Source: Streptomyces sp. NBC_00306
GTDB lineage: Bacteria; Actinomycetota; Actinomycetes; Streptomycetales; Streptomycetaceae
Reading direction: 5' to 3'
Assembly (NCBI RefSeq): GCF_036169555.1
Contig: NZ_CP108032.1
Span: forward strand, 6,510,001 to 6,574,000
DNA: 64,000 nucleotides
Part shown: positions 33,959-43,707 of the stretch, one piece after another
Layout of the letters: each line of letters opens with the position of its first letter
How positions within the stretch are numbered: position 1 is the stretch's first letter
Notes under the pieces: generated by a model
Seen by the model: the letters and a program-made list of their open reading frames with translations, nothing else
Databases searched by the model: none
What the model was told of the DNA's origin: nothing
Program-made: the position numbers and the translations under genes

Positions 33959-35398
33959 CTACGAGGCGATTCTCACCAGGAACCCGTCGTCAAGGCCGTC
34001 GAGGAGACGGTTCCTCGCGTAGAACCCGAGGAGCAGACTGCCGGCGGCACCGTTGTCGGCCTTGGCCACCGGCAGGACCGAGAAGTTGAACTTCTTCGCC
34101 TCCGAGTCATGGTCAGCCTGCGCGGCGCCCTCGTATGTCGTGGCGAAGGGGTACTCGTCACACTCGCGCGTGCCGCCCCAGGCGTATCCGTCACCCCAGT
34201 ACCGCTTGCACTGCTTGACGGCCGCCTTTCGGTTGTCGTCCCTGCGGGCCTTCTGCACCAGGCGGTGCAGCGGCGCCTTTGTGTTCTGCCCGGGCACGTT
34301 CTTGGCGGACATGTACGGCTTGGTGTCGAGCGGCTTGGTGAAGGCGGTGCGGATGTGCTCGGCCACCGCCTTCTCCTCGGCCCCTTCCTTCGCGCTGTAC
34401 GTCAGAGTGGGCAGGTAGCTGAAGGTCGCCGCGCCCTTGTGCGTGGGCGTTCCCCCACCCGTCGAGTTGGCGAGATAGATGGCGGCGTCCCAACGCGGTG
34501 CGAGAATAAACAGTTTGCCGGTCAGCTCACCGCCCAGCTTCCAGCCGGGCGGCGGCGTGATGGTGACGACCGGTTCGTACACGGAGAACACCTTGTCCGA
34601 ACTGCTGCTCCCCTGACCCGGTGCCGCGCTGACGGTATGGGTATAGGTCCGCTGCCGCTTGAGTTCGTCGAACGTCCTGGTTCCCGGCGGAGTTCCGCCC
34701 TGCGTGTAGCGAACCCCTGAGGGCCAGCTCTGCGGGATCGCGCCCTTCGTTGCGACCTTCATGGCCGACGTCGCGGTCCTGCCGGTGGACTGCATCTCGG
34801 TGAAGTAGTAGGTGAACGTGATCTTGCGGCTGTTCAGCGGGATGGTGCCCACCACCCGGACGTTGAACATGCTCTCGCCGACGGGCCGGTTGTTCTGGAG
34901 CCAGGTCTGGAGGAACGTCGCGCCGGAGCACACGGCGAACCGGGACTTGATGAAGAACTTCTGCGTGCTGCCGAGTCCGTTGCGGCACTCGTCGTACGTC
35001 ATCGTGCGGGCGGGCTCGGGATAGGTGGCCATCGGTGCGAACCGGGTGACGGCACCGTGCGTCCGGTCGGGTGCGGGTGCGGGTGCGGGTGCGGGTGCGA
35101 CGGCGGACGGATCTGTCGCCAGTGGTGCGTATGACGCGGCCGGCCCCACGGTCTCGGCGGCGAGCCTGCCCTTGGACCGCATGTCGTCCGACAGTCGGTG
35201 CAGGCTCCCCGCCGCACCGGCGGCGCGTAGCTCGTCGAAGGTCAACGCCGACGCGCCGGACGGGAGTACGTAGGTCTCGACGCGCAGTTCGTCGGGACCG
35301 GTGGATGCTGCGGACGGTGCCGCTGCGGGCAGCAGCGCGGCGACGGTGAGCAGCGCGATCGTCCGTCCACGGGCATGGCGGAACCACGGTATTGGCAT
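33959..35398 (-). CDS. Secreted protein with C-terminal NucA/NucB-type nuclease domain
   Basis: The 479-aa protein has a signal peptide (RTIALLTVAALLPAAAPSAAS), an Ala-Pro dipeptide linker at ~100-110 (encoded by repeated GGTGCG on the + strand), a long beta-rich middle with Cys pairs, and a C-terminal domain with CKRYWGDGYAWGGTRECDEYPFATTYEGA. ECDEYPFA is the hallmark of the NucA/NucB DNase family. The catalytic Asp/Glu are in that motif. Probably an extracellular DNase or the nuclease end of an exported effector. Confidence 0.75.
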   Translation of the reverse strand: MPIPWFRHARGRTIALLTVAALLPAAAPSAASTGPDELRVETYVLPSGASALTFDELRAAGAAGSLHRLSDDMRSKGRLAAETVGPAASYAPLATDPSAVAPAPAPAPAPDRTHGAVTRFAPMATYPEPARTMTYDECRNGLGSTQKFFIKSRFAVCSGATFLQTWLQNNRPVGESMFNVRVVGTIPLNSRKITFTYYFTEMQSTGRTATSAMKVATKGAIPQSWPSGVRYTQGGTPPGTRTFDELKRQRTYTHTVSAAPGQGSSSSDKVFSVYEPVVTITPPPGWKLGGELTGKLFILAPRWDAAIYLANSTGGGTPTHKGAATFSYLPTLTYSAKEGAEEKAVAEHIRTAFTKPLDTKPYMSAKNVPGQNTKAPLHRLVQKARRDDNRKAAVKQCKRYWGDGYAWGGTRECDEYPFATTYEGAAQADHDSEAKKFNFSVLPVAKADNGAAGSLLLGFYARNRLLDGLDDGFLVRIAS

Positions 35399-35976
35399 GG
35401 ATGTAAACCCCCGGGTCGTGCGGTGTCGGCGCGTTGCCGATCACCGGGTCACCCCCATGTCTATCGAACTGGTGATCGCTCTTGGGTGGTGTGCGTCAGC
35501 TTGGCGTGATTCCGGGGTTCTCTGGCCTGTTGCCGGAGAGGCGGTGGCAGAACCCCGCCATGGACCAGGGGGAGGCGGCCACGCGATGAGCTCGGCAGCG
35601 AGCGGCGTGACTATCTCGTTGGGGGTGGGTTCGTATGGATGTGAAACGGGTCTGACGTACGACGCTCCGGTGTGCAGACGGGGCAGCGACTCCGTTCAAC
35701 TGCCGGACGAAAGGCGGCAATCTCTGCCGCTCGTCGATACGGGAGCCCCGGCACGCCACCCGCTCCTGAGGGCGCCGATTGTCGTTCCTCGCTCCACCCC
35801 GCGCCTCCAGCGGCATACCACCGGCACTGTCCCCCATGGCGACGCCATGTGCGCTGACACGGCGTTCGATGACCAGCCAAGAGCCATGCAGATATTCGTG
35901 GAACTCGTGCAGGAATGCTCAACTTGGCTCTACAGTCGTGGTGTTGACCGAGCGTTGAGGGAAAGGGAGTCCCGTT
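35399..35976. other. 578-bp intergenic interval
   Basis: No convincing gene or RNA. It holds the promoters of the divergent NucA/NucB-type gene and the small protein at 35977. Confidence 0.5.
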
Positions 35977-36405
35977 GTGGACATCAAGCTGGGCAAGGAG
36001 GCGGCGGGACAGATCGCGCTCCTGTCGCGTGCGTGGGGGGTGGACGCCGAGCAGGTCGTGTTGCGGCTCCTGAAGCACTTCCAGGAGGGGGCTGAACAAG
36101 CTCACGATGCAGGGATCGACGAGCCGCGGGAGGAGGAGCTGGGCGGTCGGATCGGCGTGCACGTGCGCTATGCCGGTCACAGGGTTCCGGGCGCTTACGA
36201 TGCCGAGTCGGAGAGCGTGGAGATTCTGACCGGGCCCGCCGCGGGACGCTACAAGTCCCCGAGTGGTGCTGCGACCGCGGTGATTCAGGCCTTCAAGCCA
36301 GGTGTCGCCCCCCATCGCAACGGCTGGTCCTTCTGGATCGTCGACGCGACCGGCGCCCGATTGCAGTCGCTTCGTGGCTCGTCCGACGGTGCTGCGGAGA
36401 ACTGA
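35977..36405 (+). CDS. Small protein with RAMA-like/DUF4357-like C-terminal domain
   Basis: The 142-aa protein has a helical N-terminus and a C-terminal module GRYKSPSGAATAVIQAFKPGVAPHRNGWSFWIVDATG. It recalls the RAMA/DUF4357 fold found appended to methyltransferases and restriction proteins (xSxSxAA...NGWxFW). GTG 35977 is the first start. It lies 14 bp before a small membrane protein gene. A DNA-modification-reader role is only a guess from the fold. Confidence 0.55.
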   Translation: MDIKLGKEAAGQIALLSRAWGVDAEQVVLRLLKHFQEGAEQAHDAGIDEPREEELGGRIGVHVRYAGHRVPGAYDAESESVEILTGPAAGRYKSPSGAATAVIQAFKPGVAPHRNGWSFWIVDATGARLQSLRGSSDGAAEN

Positions 36406-36419
36406 GGAAGAACAGTAAA

Positions 36420-36656
36420 ATGAGCAGAAATCCTCGTGGCCCGCGCATGCGTGGGAACGACGGAACGCAGGGCGGAGAGGACAGGCCTTTAGTCTCGCAT
36501 CACGCTGCTGTCGTTGTGCTAGTGGCGGCTCTCGTTGCTCTTCTGATGGGCGGTCTCGCTGTCGCGAACGGCGCTGCCTGGCCGACGTTCGTCTCGGTGG
36601 CACTCATCGCTTTCGGCTGCACCGTGCCCGCGGCCCATCGTCTCATCGGCGACTGA
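36420..36656 (+). CDS. Small two-TM membrane protein
   Basis: The 78-aa protein has hydrophobic segments at residues ~28-49 (AAVVVLVAALVALLMGGLAVA) and ~53-70. Closely follows the preceding gene and probably shares its transcript. Function unknown. Confidence 0.55.
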   Translation: MSRNPRGPRMRGNDGTQGGEDRPLVSHHAAVVVLVAALVALLMGGLAVANGAAWPTFVSVALIAFGCTVPAAHRLIGD

Positions 36657-36679
36657 ATCCCGGTTCGCCCGTGGGAAGC

Positions 36680-37270
36680 GCAAGGGGTTGGTCGCGCCCC
36701 CGTTGGCCTGCTCGGGCGACATGCAGGCAGGGGTTCCCATGACGGTGTTGGGCGCGGCCAGGGTGGCGCCGGTCTCGGTGAACACCGCGAGCCCGAAGTC
36801 GATGATCTTGGGGCCGTTGGGGCCGTTGGGGCCGAGGAGGAGGTTCGCCGGCTTGAGGTCCCGATGCACGAGCCCTTGCTTGTGTACGGCGGCTAGGGCT
36901 TCCGCGAGTGTCGCTCCCAGGGAGGCGACGAGGACGGAGGAGAGTGGGCCATGGGTGGTGATGTGCTTGCGCAGATCGGCTCCGTCCACGTACTCCGTCG
37001 CGAGCCAAGGGCGCTCGGCCTCCGGGTCGGCGTCCAGGAACGCGGCGATGCGCGGCCCCCAGATCGTCTTGAGGATCTCGGTCTCCTGTCGAAGCGCAGC
37101 CGGGCCTCGGAGTCCACGACGGACGCCTTGATCACCTTCACCGCGGCCGGTTCACCGCCTGGTGACTCGCCGAGATAGACCTGCCCCATGCCGCCGTGCC
37201 CGATGCGGCCGAGCAGCTCGAAGCCGCCGAGGTCGGCCGGGTCCTCGGGGCTGAGCGGGGTCGTCTGCAA
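36680..37270 (-). pseudogene. Frameshifted and truncated Ser/Thr protein kinase
   Basis: The first frame gives the P-loop region (LLGRIGHGGMGQVYLGE, AAVKVIKASVV, ARLRF). From about 37100 the sequence continues in another frame (ETEILKTIWGPRIAAFLDADPEAERPW...LVHRDLKPANLLLG, IIDFGLAVF, MGTPACMSPEQANGG). HRDLKPAN and DFG are intact. A one-base loss near 37100 explains the shift. The rest of the C-lobe is missing after MSPEQANGG, so the gene is dead twice over. Confidence 0.85.
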
Positions 37271-37482
37271 GAGGGTCCTCGTTCGGCTGATCAGGTAGTG
37301 AATGTGCTGGTACACGTTAGTCGACTGCCTTCGGTGACAGACCGGGTACGGGCGAATCGGCAGCAGGACTCCGGCGTGCCGACGCCGGGCCGGGGGGTCG
37401 AGGTGTCCCACCCCCTTGTGAGCGGCCCCCGACTGTGGCATATAGGTCTGGACCATTGCCCGTCGTCCGCGGAGGCCCGACC

Positions 37483-38436
37483 GTGCAACGTCCCCCCACC
37501 ATCGCCGCGTTGACCTGTGCGGCCGCACTGCTCCTCACAGCCTGCGGCGGCGAGGAGAAGGACACCACCAGTCCGAGCACCCCCTCCGGCGTCAGCGCGC
37601 AGGCGGGCAGTGCCACATCCGTCCACGTGATGTGGCAGCACGCCACCGACGACACCGCCGTCACCGGATACGAGGTCTTCCAGAAGGGCACCAAGGTCAA
37701 GTCGCTGCCGGCCACCAAGCAGATGGTGGACATCGACCGGCTCGCGCCGAAGACCGCATACAGCTTCACCGTGCGGGCGCGTGATGCCGCCGGGAATCTG
37801 TCGAAGGCGAGCGCCGCGATCGCCGTCACCACTCCGGCCCCCACCCCGGAGGACAAGAAGGCGCCCACACGGCCGACCGCATTGAAGGGCAAGGTCGACG
37901 GAGGCCGGGCGGTGAGCCTCAGTTGGGGGCAGTCCGCGGACAACATCGAGGTCACCTCGTACGACATCTACCAGGAGGACACCCGTATCCACAGCGTGTC
38001 CGGTGCCGAGACGACCGCACAGGTCAGCGGGCTGCGGCCGGGAACGGTCTACACGTTCACCGTGCGCGCCCGTGACGCGGCGGAGAACTCGTCGCCCGAC
38101 AGCGCGGCCGTCGACCTCACCACCCCCGCCGCGCCCGGCAAGGGCCCGAGCACGGCTCCCACAGGCCTCAGGGCGACGGCCCGCAAGGGCAGCATCGACC
38201 TCACCTGGACCCCGCCGGACACCGGCGGGGAGCCCGTGGAGGCCCACGAGTTGTACCTCAACGGGAAACCGGCCACGACGATCGTGTGGGGCACGATGCC
38301 GACGGGGCCGACGGCGACGTACACGATGACGGTCACCGACAAGCCGGGCACGCGCTACAGCATCAAGCTGCGGGCGAAGCTGCCGGACGGGAAGTGGGGG
38401 GACTTCTCGGCGCAGCGGACGGTCGTGGTGCGGTAG
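37483..38436 (+). CDS. Fibronectin type III-repeat lipoprotein
   Basis: The 317-aa protein starts at GTG 37483 with GGAGG 8 nt upstream. The signal peptide ends in a lipobox LLLTACGG, so it is a membrane-anchored lipoprotein. Three FN3 domains follow, each with the W...YxV/Y pattern: SVHVMWQHATDDTAVTGYEVF, SLSWGQSADNIEVTSYDIY and DLTWTPPDTGGEPVEAHELY. No catalytic domain. A surface adhesion or protein-interaction role is likely. Confidence 0.85.
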   Translation: MQRPPTIAALTCAAALLLTACGGEEKDTTSPSTPSGVSAQAGSATSVHVMWQHATDDTAVTGYEVFQKGTKVKSLPATKQMVDIDRLAPKTAYSFTVRARDAAGNLSKASAAIAVTTPAPTPEDKKAPTRPTALKGKVDGGRAVSLSWGQSADNIEVTSYDIYQEDTRIHSVSGAETTAQVSGLRPGTVYTFTVRARDAAENSSPDSAAVDLTTPAAPGKGPSTAPTGLRATARKGSIDLTWTPPDTGGEPVEAHELYLNGKPATTIVWGTMPTGPTATYTMTVTDKPGTRYSIKLRAKLPDGKWGDFSAQRTVVVR

Positions 38437-38689
38437 CGCGCCCGAACGGCCCGGTCGACCGGTAGCCGGTTCACGCCGCTGCTCTGGATCCCGGGTGGCG
38501 GTCCTCAATCGTTGCTGGCCGGTCTCGACCAGGCGACGCGGCCAAGTTTGTCCGAAATTGAACAACAAATCAACGTCGTGTTGGTGATCCCCGGTGTGTC
38601 GCCAGATGGAGGCTGATAAGTAGATATCTCCAGGGGGGACCTGTGCTGGTAGACACCCCTGTGCGCCCCGCTCAGGAGGTAGTCGTCGC

Positions 38690-41600
38690 ATGCCCCAACA
38701 GTCTCGATCCGTGTCCGCTGCCACCCCTGATCCCGGCCTCGACCGCTTGAAGGCCGTTCTCGACGGATGGCGCAACTCGCTACTGGACATGGGTGGGCGT
38801 AACCGGCTGCTCAACTTCCGCCACACGAAGACCGCGACGCTGGAGATCAGCTCGCCGAGCGCCGGGGCTCTGCTCACGGATCTGGCCAAGGGCTGGGACT
38901 TCGCCCCGGTGGCGGACGGCATGGAGGACGCGGCTTTCGTTCCACACGCACGTCCCGGGCTGATCACGCAGAAGACCACCCAGAACACACTGGACAGCGC
39001 CCTGTACCAACTGCGCCAGAAGTCCGGCCAGATGTACAACGACTACGGTCTGTGGGTGCTCTGGCTGGGCATCGGCATGCTGGAATGGCGCGAGGAAGGC
39101 GCGCACGAGAGCAGCTCGGCGCCCCTCGTCCTTGTGCCGGTCGAGCTGCGCCGTGACAGCCACCGCCGTTACCGCCTGCACCTCGCCGACAACCAGGACC
39201 GCACGCACAATCCGGCGCTCGCGGTGAAGCTGGAACGACTTGGAGTCGACTGGGGCCCGGTCACGTCGACGGAAGTCACCGACCTTCCTGCCGTGATCAC
39301 CGCCGCTCGTTCAGTCGCGGCCGGCCTCAAGGACTGGTCGGTCGACGAGCGAATGGTGCTCGGTCTGTTCGCGTCGCATCGCGAAGCCATGTACCAGGAC
39401 CTTCAGCAGCACGAGGACCAGATTCTGGCCCACCCGCTGGTTCGCGCTGTTGCCCTCGGCCCGGATGCAGGCCTGCCGGATGACCTGATCGGCTTCGACC
39501 CGCCGGAGCTGGACCGCATCGATGACGTACAACTGCCCGAGCAGACCCCCCTGGTACTGGATGCCGACGCCTCACAGCGCCAATGCATCGCGGCCGCCCT
39601 CGACAACCGGTCGTTCGTCATGAGCGGACCGCCAGGGACGGGGAAGAGCCAGACCATCACCAACATGATCGCCGCGCTGATGCACGCGGGCCGCAGCGTG
39701 TTGTTCGTCAGTGAGAAGGCGGCAGCGCTCGACGTCGTACGCAACCGGTTGCGCGGCGTCGGCCTCGGAGACTTCGTCATGGCCCTGCACAGTGGCGACA
39801 CCAGCAAGAAGGCAGTCGCCACCGAGCTCGCCCGGGTTCTGACCACCGAAGCACGCGTCACCGGGGCTGCAGAGCACGAATTGGAGCGTGCGCGCAGGCT
39901 GCGGGAGGAGCTGTCGGCCTACGCCACTGCCATGAACCAGTCCCGCGAACCGTTGCAGGCCACCCTGCACGATGTTCTCGGCCGTCTGGTTCTGCTGGAC
40001 CGGGCAGGCACCCCCCACCTCCCGTTCTCTGCCGACAGCGCCAAGACCGTGCGCGGTCTTTCCGCCGGTTCGCTGAAGGAACTTGCCACCGCCTCCCAAG
40101 CCATCAGCCGTGCCTGGCGCCCCGCGGCAGAAGGCGAGTCCTTTCCGTGGCGCGGGCTGGTCGGCAGTGACGCGCACAGCGTGGTCTCCGAGGCTGCGGA
40201 CGCCCTCAGCGGCCTCCGTATGGTCTCCGGGCGCCGCCCGTTCGCGGCCACCCAGGACGAGTCCCGTTCCGTCCGCGAACTCCAGCAGATGGTGCGTACC
40301 CTGCGAGCCGGGCTACCGGATGGGACGGTGGGGCCCACGGCTGGCCTTCCGGACGAACCCTCTGCCCAACTCGCCCAACTCGCCGATCTGTTCGGCCTTC
40401 CGAAGCCGGACACCGCGGAAGCAGCGTTCGCTCTCTGCGAGCTTGCCGATCTGACGACGGCGGACTGCCGACCACCTCGCGGCTGGTTCGACCACGCCGC
40501 ACTCACCAGGGCCCGCGCCGCTGCGCAGGAACTGCGACGGGCGCTGGACGCCGAGCGCGCGGCACGCACCGCTGCGGAAGACGTCTTCGGGGAGCAGGTG
40601 CTGCAGTCTGCCGAACTTCCAGCGCTGGTAGGTCGTTTCACCGACCAGCACCGCGGGTTGATGGCTCGGTTCTCCGCCCAGTGCAAGGCCGACCGAGCAG
40701 CCGTGGCAGCGCTGACCCGCAACGGGATCTGGGAGAAGCCGCTCGTCGGCCGGCTGAACCATGCGCTGGCCTGGCACCACGCTGCCGCCGAAGTCGGTCG
40801 CCTCGTCGAAACACACGCAGCCCTGCTCGGCCGCTACACCCCTCGCACGCTCGAAGCCATGATCCACGTGGACAAGGCGCTGGCAACTGCTGAGCGCATC
40901 GCGGATCTGAGCCAAGCTGCTGTACGTCAGGATCAGCTCGCCGAGTACCTGGCCGACGACTCTGATCCGGAAGAACGTCTCCCGGTGCTGCTCGCGGACA
41001 ACGTCCGTCGCTCCCTCGGCACCTGGTGCTCGATCGCGACGAGCCGCGCCGAGCGCTGGTCCCGGTCCGTCACGGCACTGCTCGACCTGTTCGACGCCGC
41101 CCGCGGCGGACAGCTGTCCCCGTGCCTGCTCGGCTTCTTCGACCAGGCGCAGCAGGTGATCGACGCCCTGGTTGCGGATCCGCACGGTCCCGACGAGTGG
41201 CATGCGTACCGCAACGGCATCGCCGTGCTCGCACGCCACAGCGCCGAAGATCTCGTCGCGAGTGCGGCCGAGCGAGGCGTCGAGCCCCAGCAATTGCCGG
41301 ACATCGTGGAGCAGGCGGTACTGCGCTCCTGGGCCGATGGCATTCTCGCCACCGACAAGCGACTGTGCAGCACACGCTCCGACGATCTCGATGCCCGGGT
41401 GGCGGACTTCAAGGAAGCCGACCGGCGCCTGATCGCGGCAGCCGGTGGCGCGGTGATCGAGGCGTGCAACAAGCGGCGCCCGCGGCGTTTCGGCAGCGGA
41501 GGCGGCGCGGTCATCACTCGCGAGGCGGAGAAGAAGACCCGCCACATGCCGGTTCGCGAGCTGCTGGGCCGGACCCGTGAGGTCGTGGAGTCCATCAAAC

Positions 41601-43609
41601 CGTGCTTCATGATGAGCCCGCTGACGGTAAGTCAGCTGCTGCCTGCCGACTACCACTTTGACGTGGTGATCTTCGACGAGGCGTCCCAGGTGCGGCCCAG
41701 TGACGCGATCAACTGCATCTACCGCGGCAGCACCCTCGTGGTGGCCGGCGACGAGAAGCAGTTGCCGCCAACCTCTTTCTTCGACTCCGCGGTCGACGAC
41801 GACTCCGACGAGTATGCCGAGGACGTGCCCGACTCGTTCGAGTCCCTGCTGCACGCCTGCAAGGCCGGCGCGATGCGCGAGCTGCCGCTGCGTTGGCACT
41901 ACCGCAGCCGCCACGAGAACCTGATCACCTTCAGTAACCGGGAGTTCTACCGGAACTCGATGATCACCTTCCCCGGCGCCCTGGACGAGGGCAACGACGT
42001 CGGCGTCGCCTTCCTCAAGGCGGACGGCGTCTACGACAGGGGAGGGCGCCGCGACAACCGCGTGGAGGCCGACTTCGTCGCCGCGCGAGTCATGCACCAC
42101 TTCGAAACCCGCCCCGGGAAAACCCTCGGTGTCGTCGCGCTCTCCCAGGCTCAGGCGTCCGCCATCGATCAGGCCGTCCAGCAGGCCCGCCTGATGCGCC
42201 CCGACCTCGATCACTGTTTCACCGAGGACCGCCTCGACGGCTTCTTCGTCAAGAATCTCGAATCGGTCCAGGGCGACGAGCGTGACGTGATGATCATGTC
42301 GGTCGGCTATGGCCCGGACGAACACGGCAAACTGGGGCTGAACTTCGGCCCCATCAACAAGGGCGGCGGCTGGCGCCGTCTGAACGTTGCGGTCACCCGC
42401 GCCCGCTACCGCATGGAGGTCGTTGCCTCCTTCCGCGGCACCAGCCTCGCCGACAGCACCAACGAGAGCGTCCAGTACCTCAAGCGCTATCTCGAGTATG
42501 CGGAGAACGGGCCGTCCATCCTCGCCCGGGATGTGCTCCAGACCGACGCCGAACCCGACAGTCCCTTCGAGGAGTCCGTCCTTGCGGTCCTCAGCGACTG
42601 GGGGTACCAGGTTCAGCCGCAGGTGGGCGTTGCCGGCTATCGCATCGACCTGGGGCTGCGTCACCCCGAGCTGCCCGGCGCGTACGCCCTCGGTATCGAG
42701 TGCGACGGCGCGATGTACCACTCCTCCAAGGCGGCCCGCGACCGGGACAGGCTGCGCGAGCAGGTCCTGAACGGCCTCGGCTGGCGGCTGTACCGGATTT
42801 GGGGCACGGATTGGTACCGGGGCAGGGCGGCGGCGGAACTGCGGCTGCGGGAGGCGGTGGAGCAGGCCATTGCACAGGGGCCACTCGCGGCGTCCGGGCC
42901 CGCTGCCCGGGCCGCTGCGACGCCTGGCGAACTGCCCGAGGCCGGCTCTGCGGACGGAGCTGGTGCCCTGCCCACAGTCCCGGCCCCGCGGGCGGAGGAG
43001 CAAGGAGAGGTCGAAATCGCGTACGCCCGTGTGCCGGTCGACATCGAGGTAGAACGCGAGTGGAGTGCCCCGTACCGGACCGCGATGGTGAGTGTCACGT
43101 TGAGCTATGAACTCCACACCGTGGAGGCCCGGCCTGCGCTGCGCAAGGCGCTGGCGCAGATCATCGAAGCCGAGGGGCCGGTCCACGAGGACGTGCTGGT
43201 TCAGCGCGCACGTGAAGCGTGGGGACTGGGGCGCGCGGGCAACCGGATCCGGGACAACGTACGAGAGGTCGCGCAGGCTCTGGTCCGGTCCGGCCTTGTT
43301 GCCTGCGAGGGCTCATTCTTCGATGTAGCAGAGCGAGCGGAGGGGCTGAAAGCCCGTCGACCGGAGGACGGAGAGGTGCCGCGCAAGGTCACGTACATCG
43401 CTCCGGCCGAACGACATCTGGCGCTGTGCGAACTCGCCGTCGAGTGTCCTGGAATGTCGGAAGAGGAGTTGATCAAGCAGGCGTGTGACTTCTTCGGCTG
43501 GCGCCGCATGGGCAAGGACATTCGTGACTGCTTGGCGGCGGACATCGGGGAGCTGCACCGGCAGCGCAGGCTGGAGGGCGGACCGGAGCGGGTCGGGGCG
43601 GTGCGGTGA
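38690..43609 (+). CDS. DUF4011-SF1 helicase-Vsr-like nuclease-DUF3320 protein (Hhe-like antiphage candidate)
   Basis: The 1639-aa multidomain protein has DUF4011 at ~20-260 (WRNSLLDMGGRNRLLNFR is its signature) and an SF1 helicase with Walker A SGPPGTGKSQTITNMI near residue 315. A long helical insert precedes motif II (DVVIFDEASQVRPSDA near 990), motif III-like GDEKQLPPTSFF and motifs V-VI (ESVQGDERDVMIMS, VAVTRARYRMEV). A Vsr/REase-like domain at ~1290-1400 contains YRIDLGL, GIECDGAMYHSSKAARDRDRLR and LYRIWGTDWYRG; a C-terminal DUF3320 includes EAEGPVHEDVLVQRAREAWGL. This is the order described for the Hhe defence protein. All motifs look intact. Confidence 0.88.
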   Translation: MPQQSRSVSAATPDPGLDRLKAVLDGWRNSLLDMGGRNRLLNFRHTKTATLEISSPSAGALLTDLAKGWDFAPVADGMEDAAFVPHARPGLITQKTTQNTLDSALYQLRQKSGQMYNDYGLWVLWLGIGMLEWREEGAHESSSAPLVLVPVELRRDSHRRYRLHLADNQDRTHNPALAVKLERLGVDWGPVTSTEVTDLPAVITAARSVAAGLKDWSVDERMVLGLFASHREAMYQDLQQHEDQILAHPLVRAVALGPDAGLPDDLIGFDPPELDRIDDVQLPEQTPLVLDADASQRQCIAAALDNRSFVMSGPPGTGKSQTITNMIAALMHAGRSVLFVSEKAAALDVVRNRLRGVGLGDFVMALHSGDTSKKAVATELARVLTTEARVTGAAEHELERARRLREELSAYATAMNQSREPLQATLHDVLGRLVLLDRAGTPHLPFSADSAKTVRGLSAGSLKELATASQAISRAWRPAAEGESFPWRGLVGSDAHSVVSEAADALSGLRMVSGRRPFAATQDESRSVRELQQMVRTLRAGLPDGTVGPTAGLPDEPSAQLAQLADLFGLPKPDTAEAAFALCELADLTTADCRPPRGWFDHAALTRARAAAQELRRALDAERAARTAAEDVFGEQVLQSAELPALVGRFTDQHRGLMARFSAQCKADRAAVAALTRNGIWEKPLVGRLNHALAWHHAAAEVGRLVETHAALLGRYTPRTLEAMIHVDKALATAERIADLSQAAVRQDQLAEYLADDSDPEERLPVLLADNVRRSLGTWCSIATSRAERWSRSVTALLDLFDAARGGQLSPCLLGFFDQAQQVIDALVADPHGPDEWHAYRNGIAVLARHSAEDLVASAAERGVEPQQLPDIVEQAVLRSWADGILATDKRLCSTRSDDLDARVADFKEADRRLIAAAGGAVIEACNKRRPRRFGSGGGAVITREAEKKTRHMPVRELLGRTREVVESIKPCFMMSPLTVSQLLPADYHFDVVIFDEASQVRPSDAINCIYRGSTLVVAGDEKQLPPTSFFDSAVDDDSDEYAEDVPDSFESLLHACKAGAMRELPLRWHYRSRHENLITFSNREFYRNSMITFPGALDEGNDVGVAFLKADGVYDRGGRRDNRVEADFVAARVMHHFETRPGKTLGVVALSQAQASAIDQAVQQARLMRPDLDHCFTEDRLDGFFVKNLESVQGDERDVMIMSVGYGPDEHGKLGLNFGPINKGGGWRRLNVAVTRARYRMEVVASFRGTSLADSTNESVQYLKRYLEYAENGPSILARDVLQTDAEPDSPFEESVLAVLSDWGYQVQPQVGVAGYRIDLGLRHPELPGAYALGIECDGAMYHSSKAARDRDRLREQVLNGLGWRLYRIWGTDWYRGRAAAELRLREAVEQAIAQGPLAASGPAARAAATPGELPEAGSADGAGALPTVPAPRAEEQGEVEIAYARVPVDIEVEREWSAPYRTAMVSVTLSYELHTVEARPALRKALAQIIEAEGPVHEDVLVQRAREAWGLGRAGNRIRDNVREVAQALVRSGLVACEGSFFDVAERAEGLKARRPEDGEVPRKVTYIAPAERHLALCELAVECPGMSEEELIKQACDFFGWRRMGKDIRDCLAADIGELHRQRRLEGGPERVGAVR

Positions 43610-43707
43610 CGCACGGGTCCAGAGCGTGAGCCGGGGCCGGCCGTCGCCCCTACTCGGCACAATGGTGTCGGCCCCGCCCGCCCTCACCAGCCGAAAGGCC
43701 CACTCCC

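Noticed and set aside
35063..35100. Short GGTGCG tandem repeat as a regulatory or phase-variable element
   Set aside because: It encodes an Ala-Pro linker in frame in the exported nuclease; unit length is a multiple of three so changes would not shift the frame.
40313..43186. A 957-aa minus-strand open frame opposite the Hhe-like gene
   Set aside because: Lies wholly antisense to a gene with complete conserved domains; no recognisable motif of its own.
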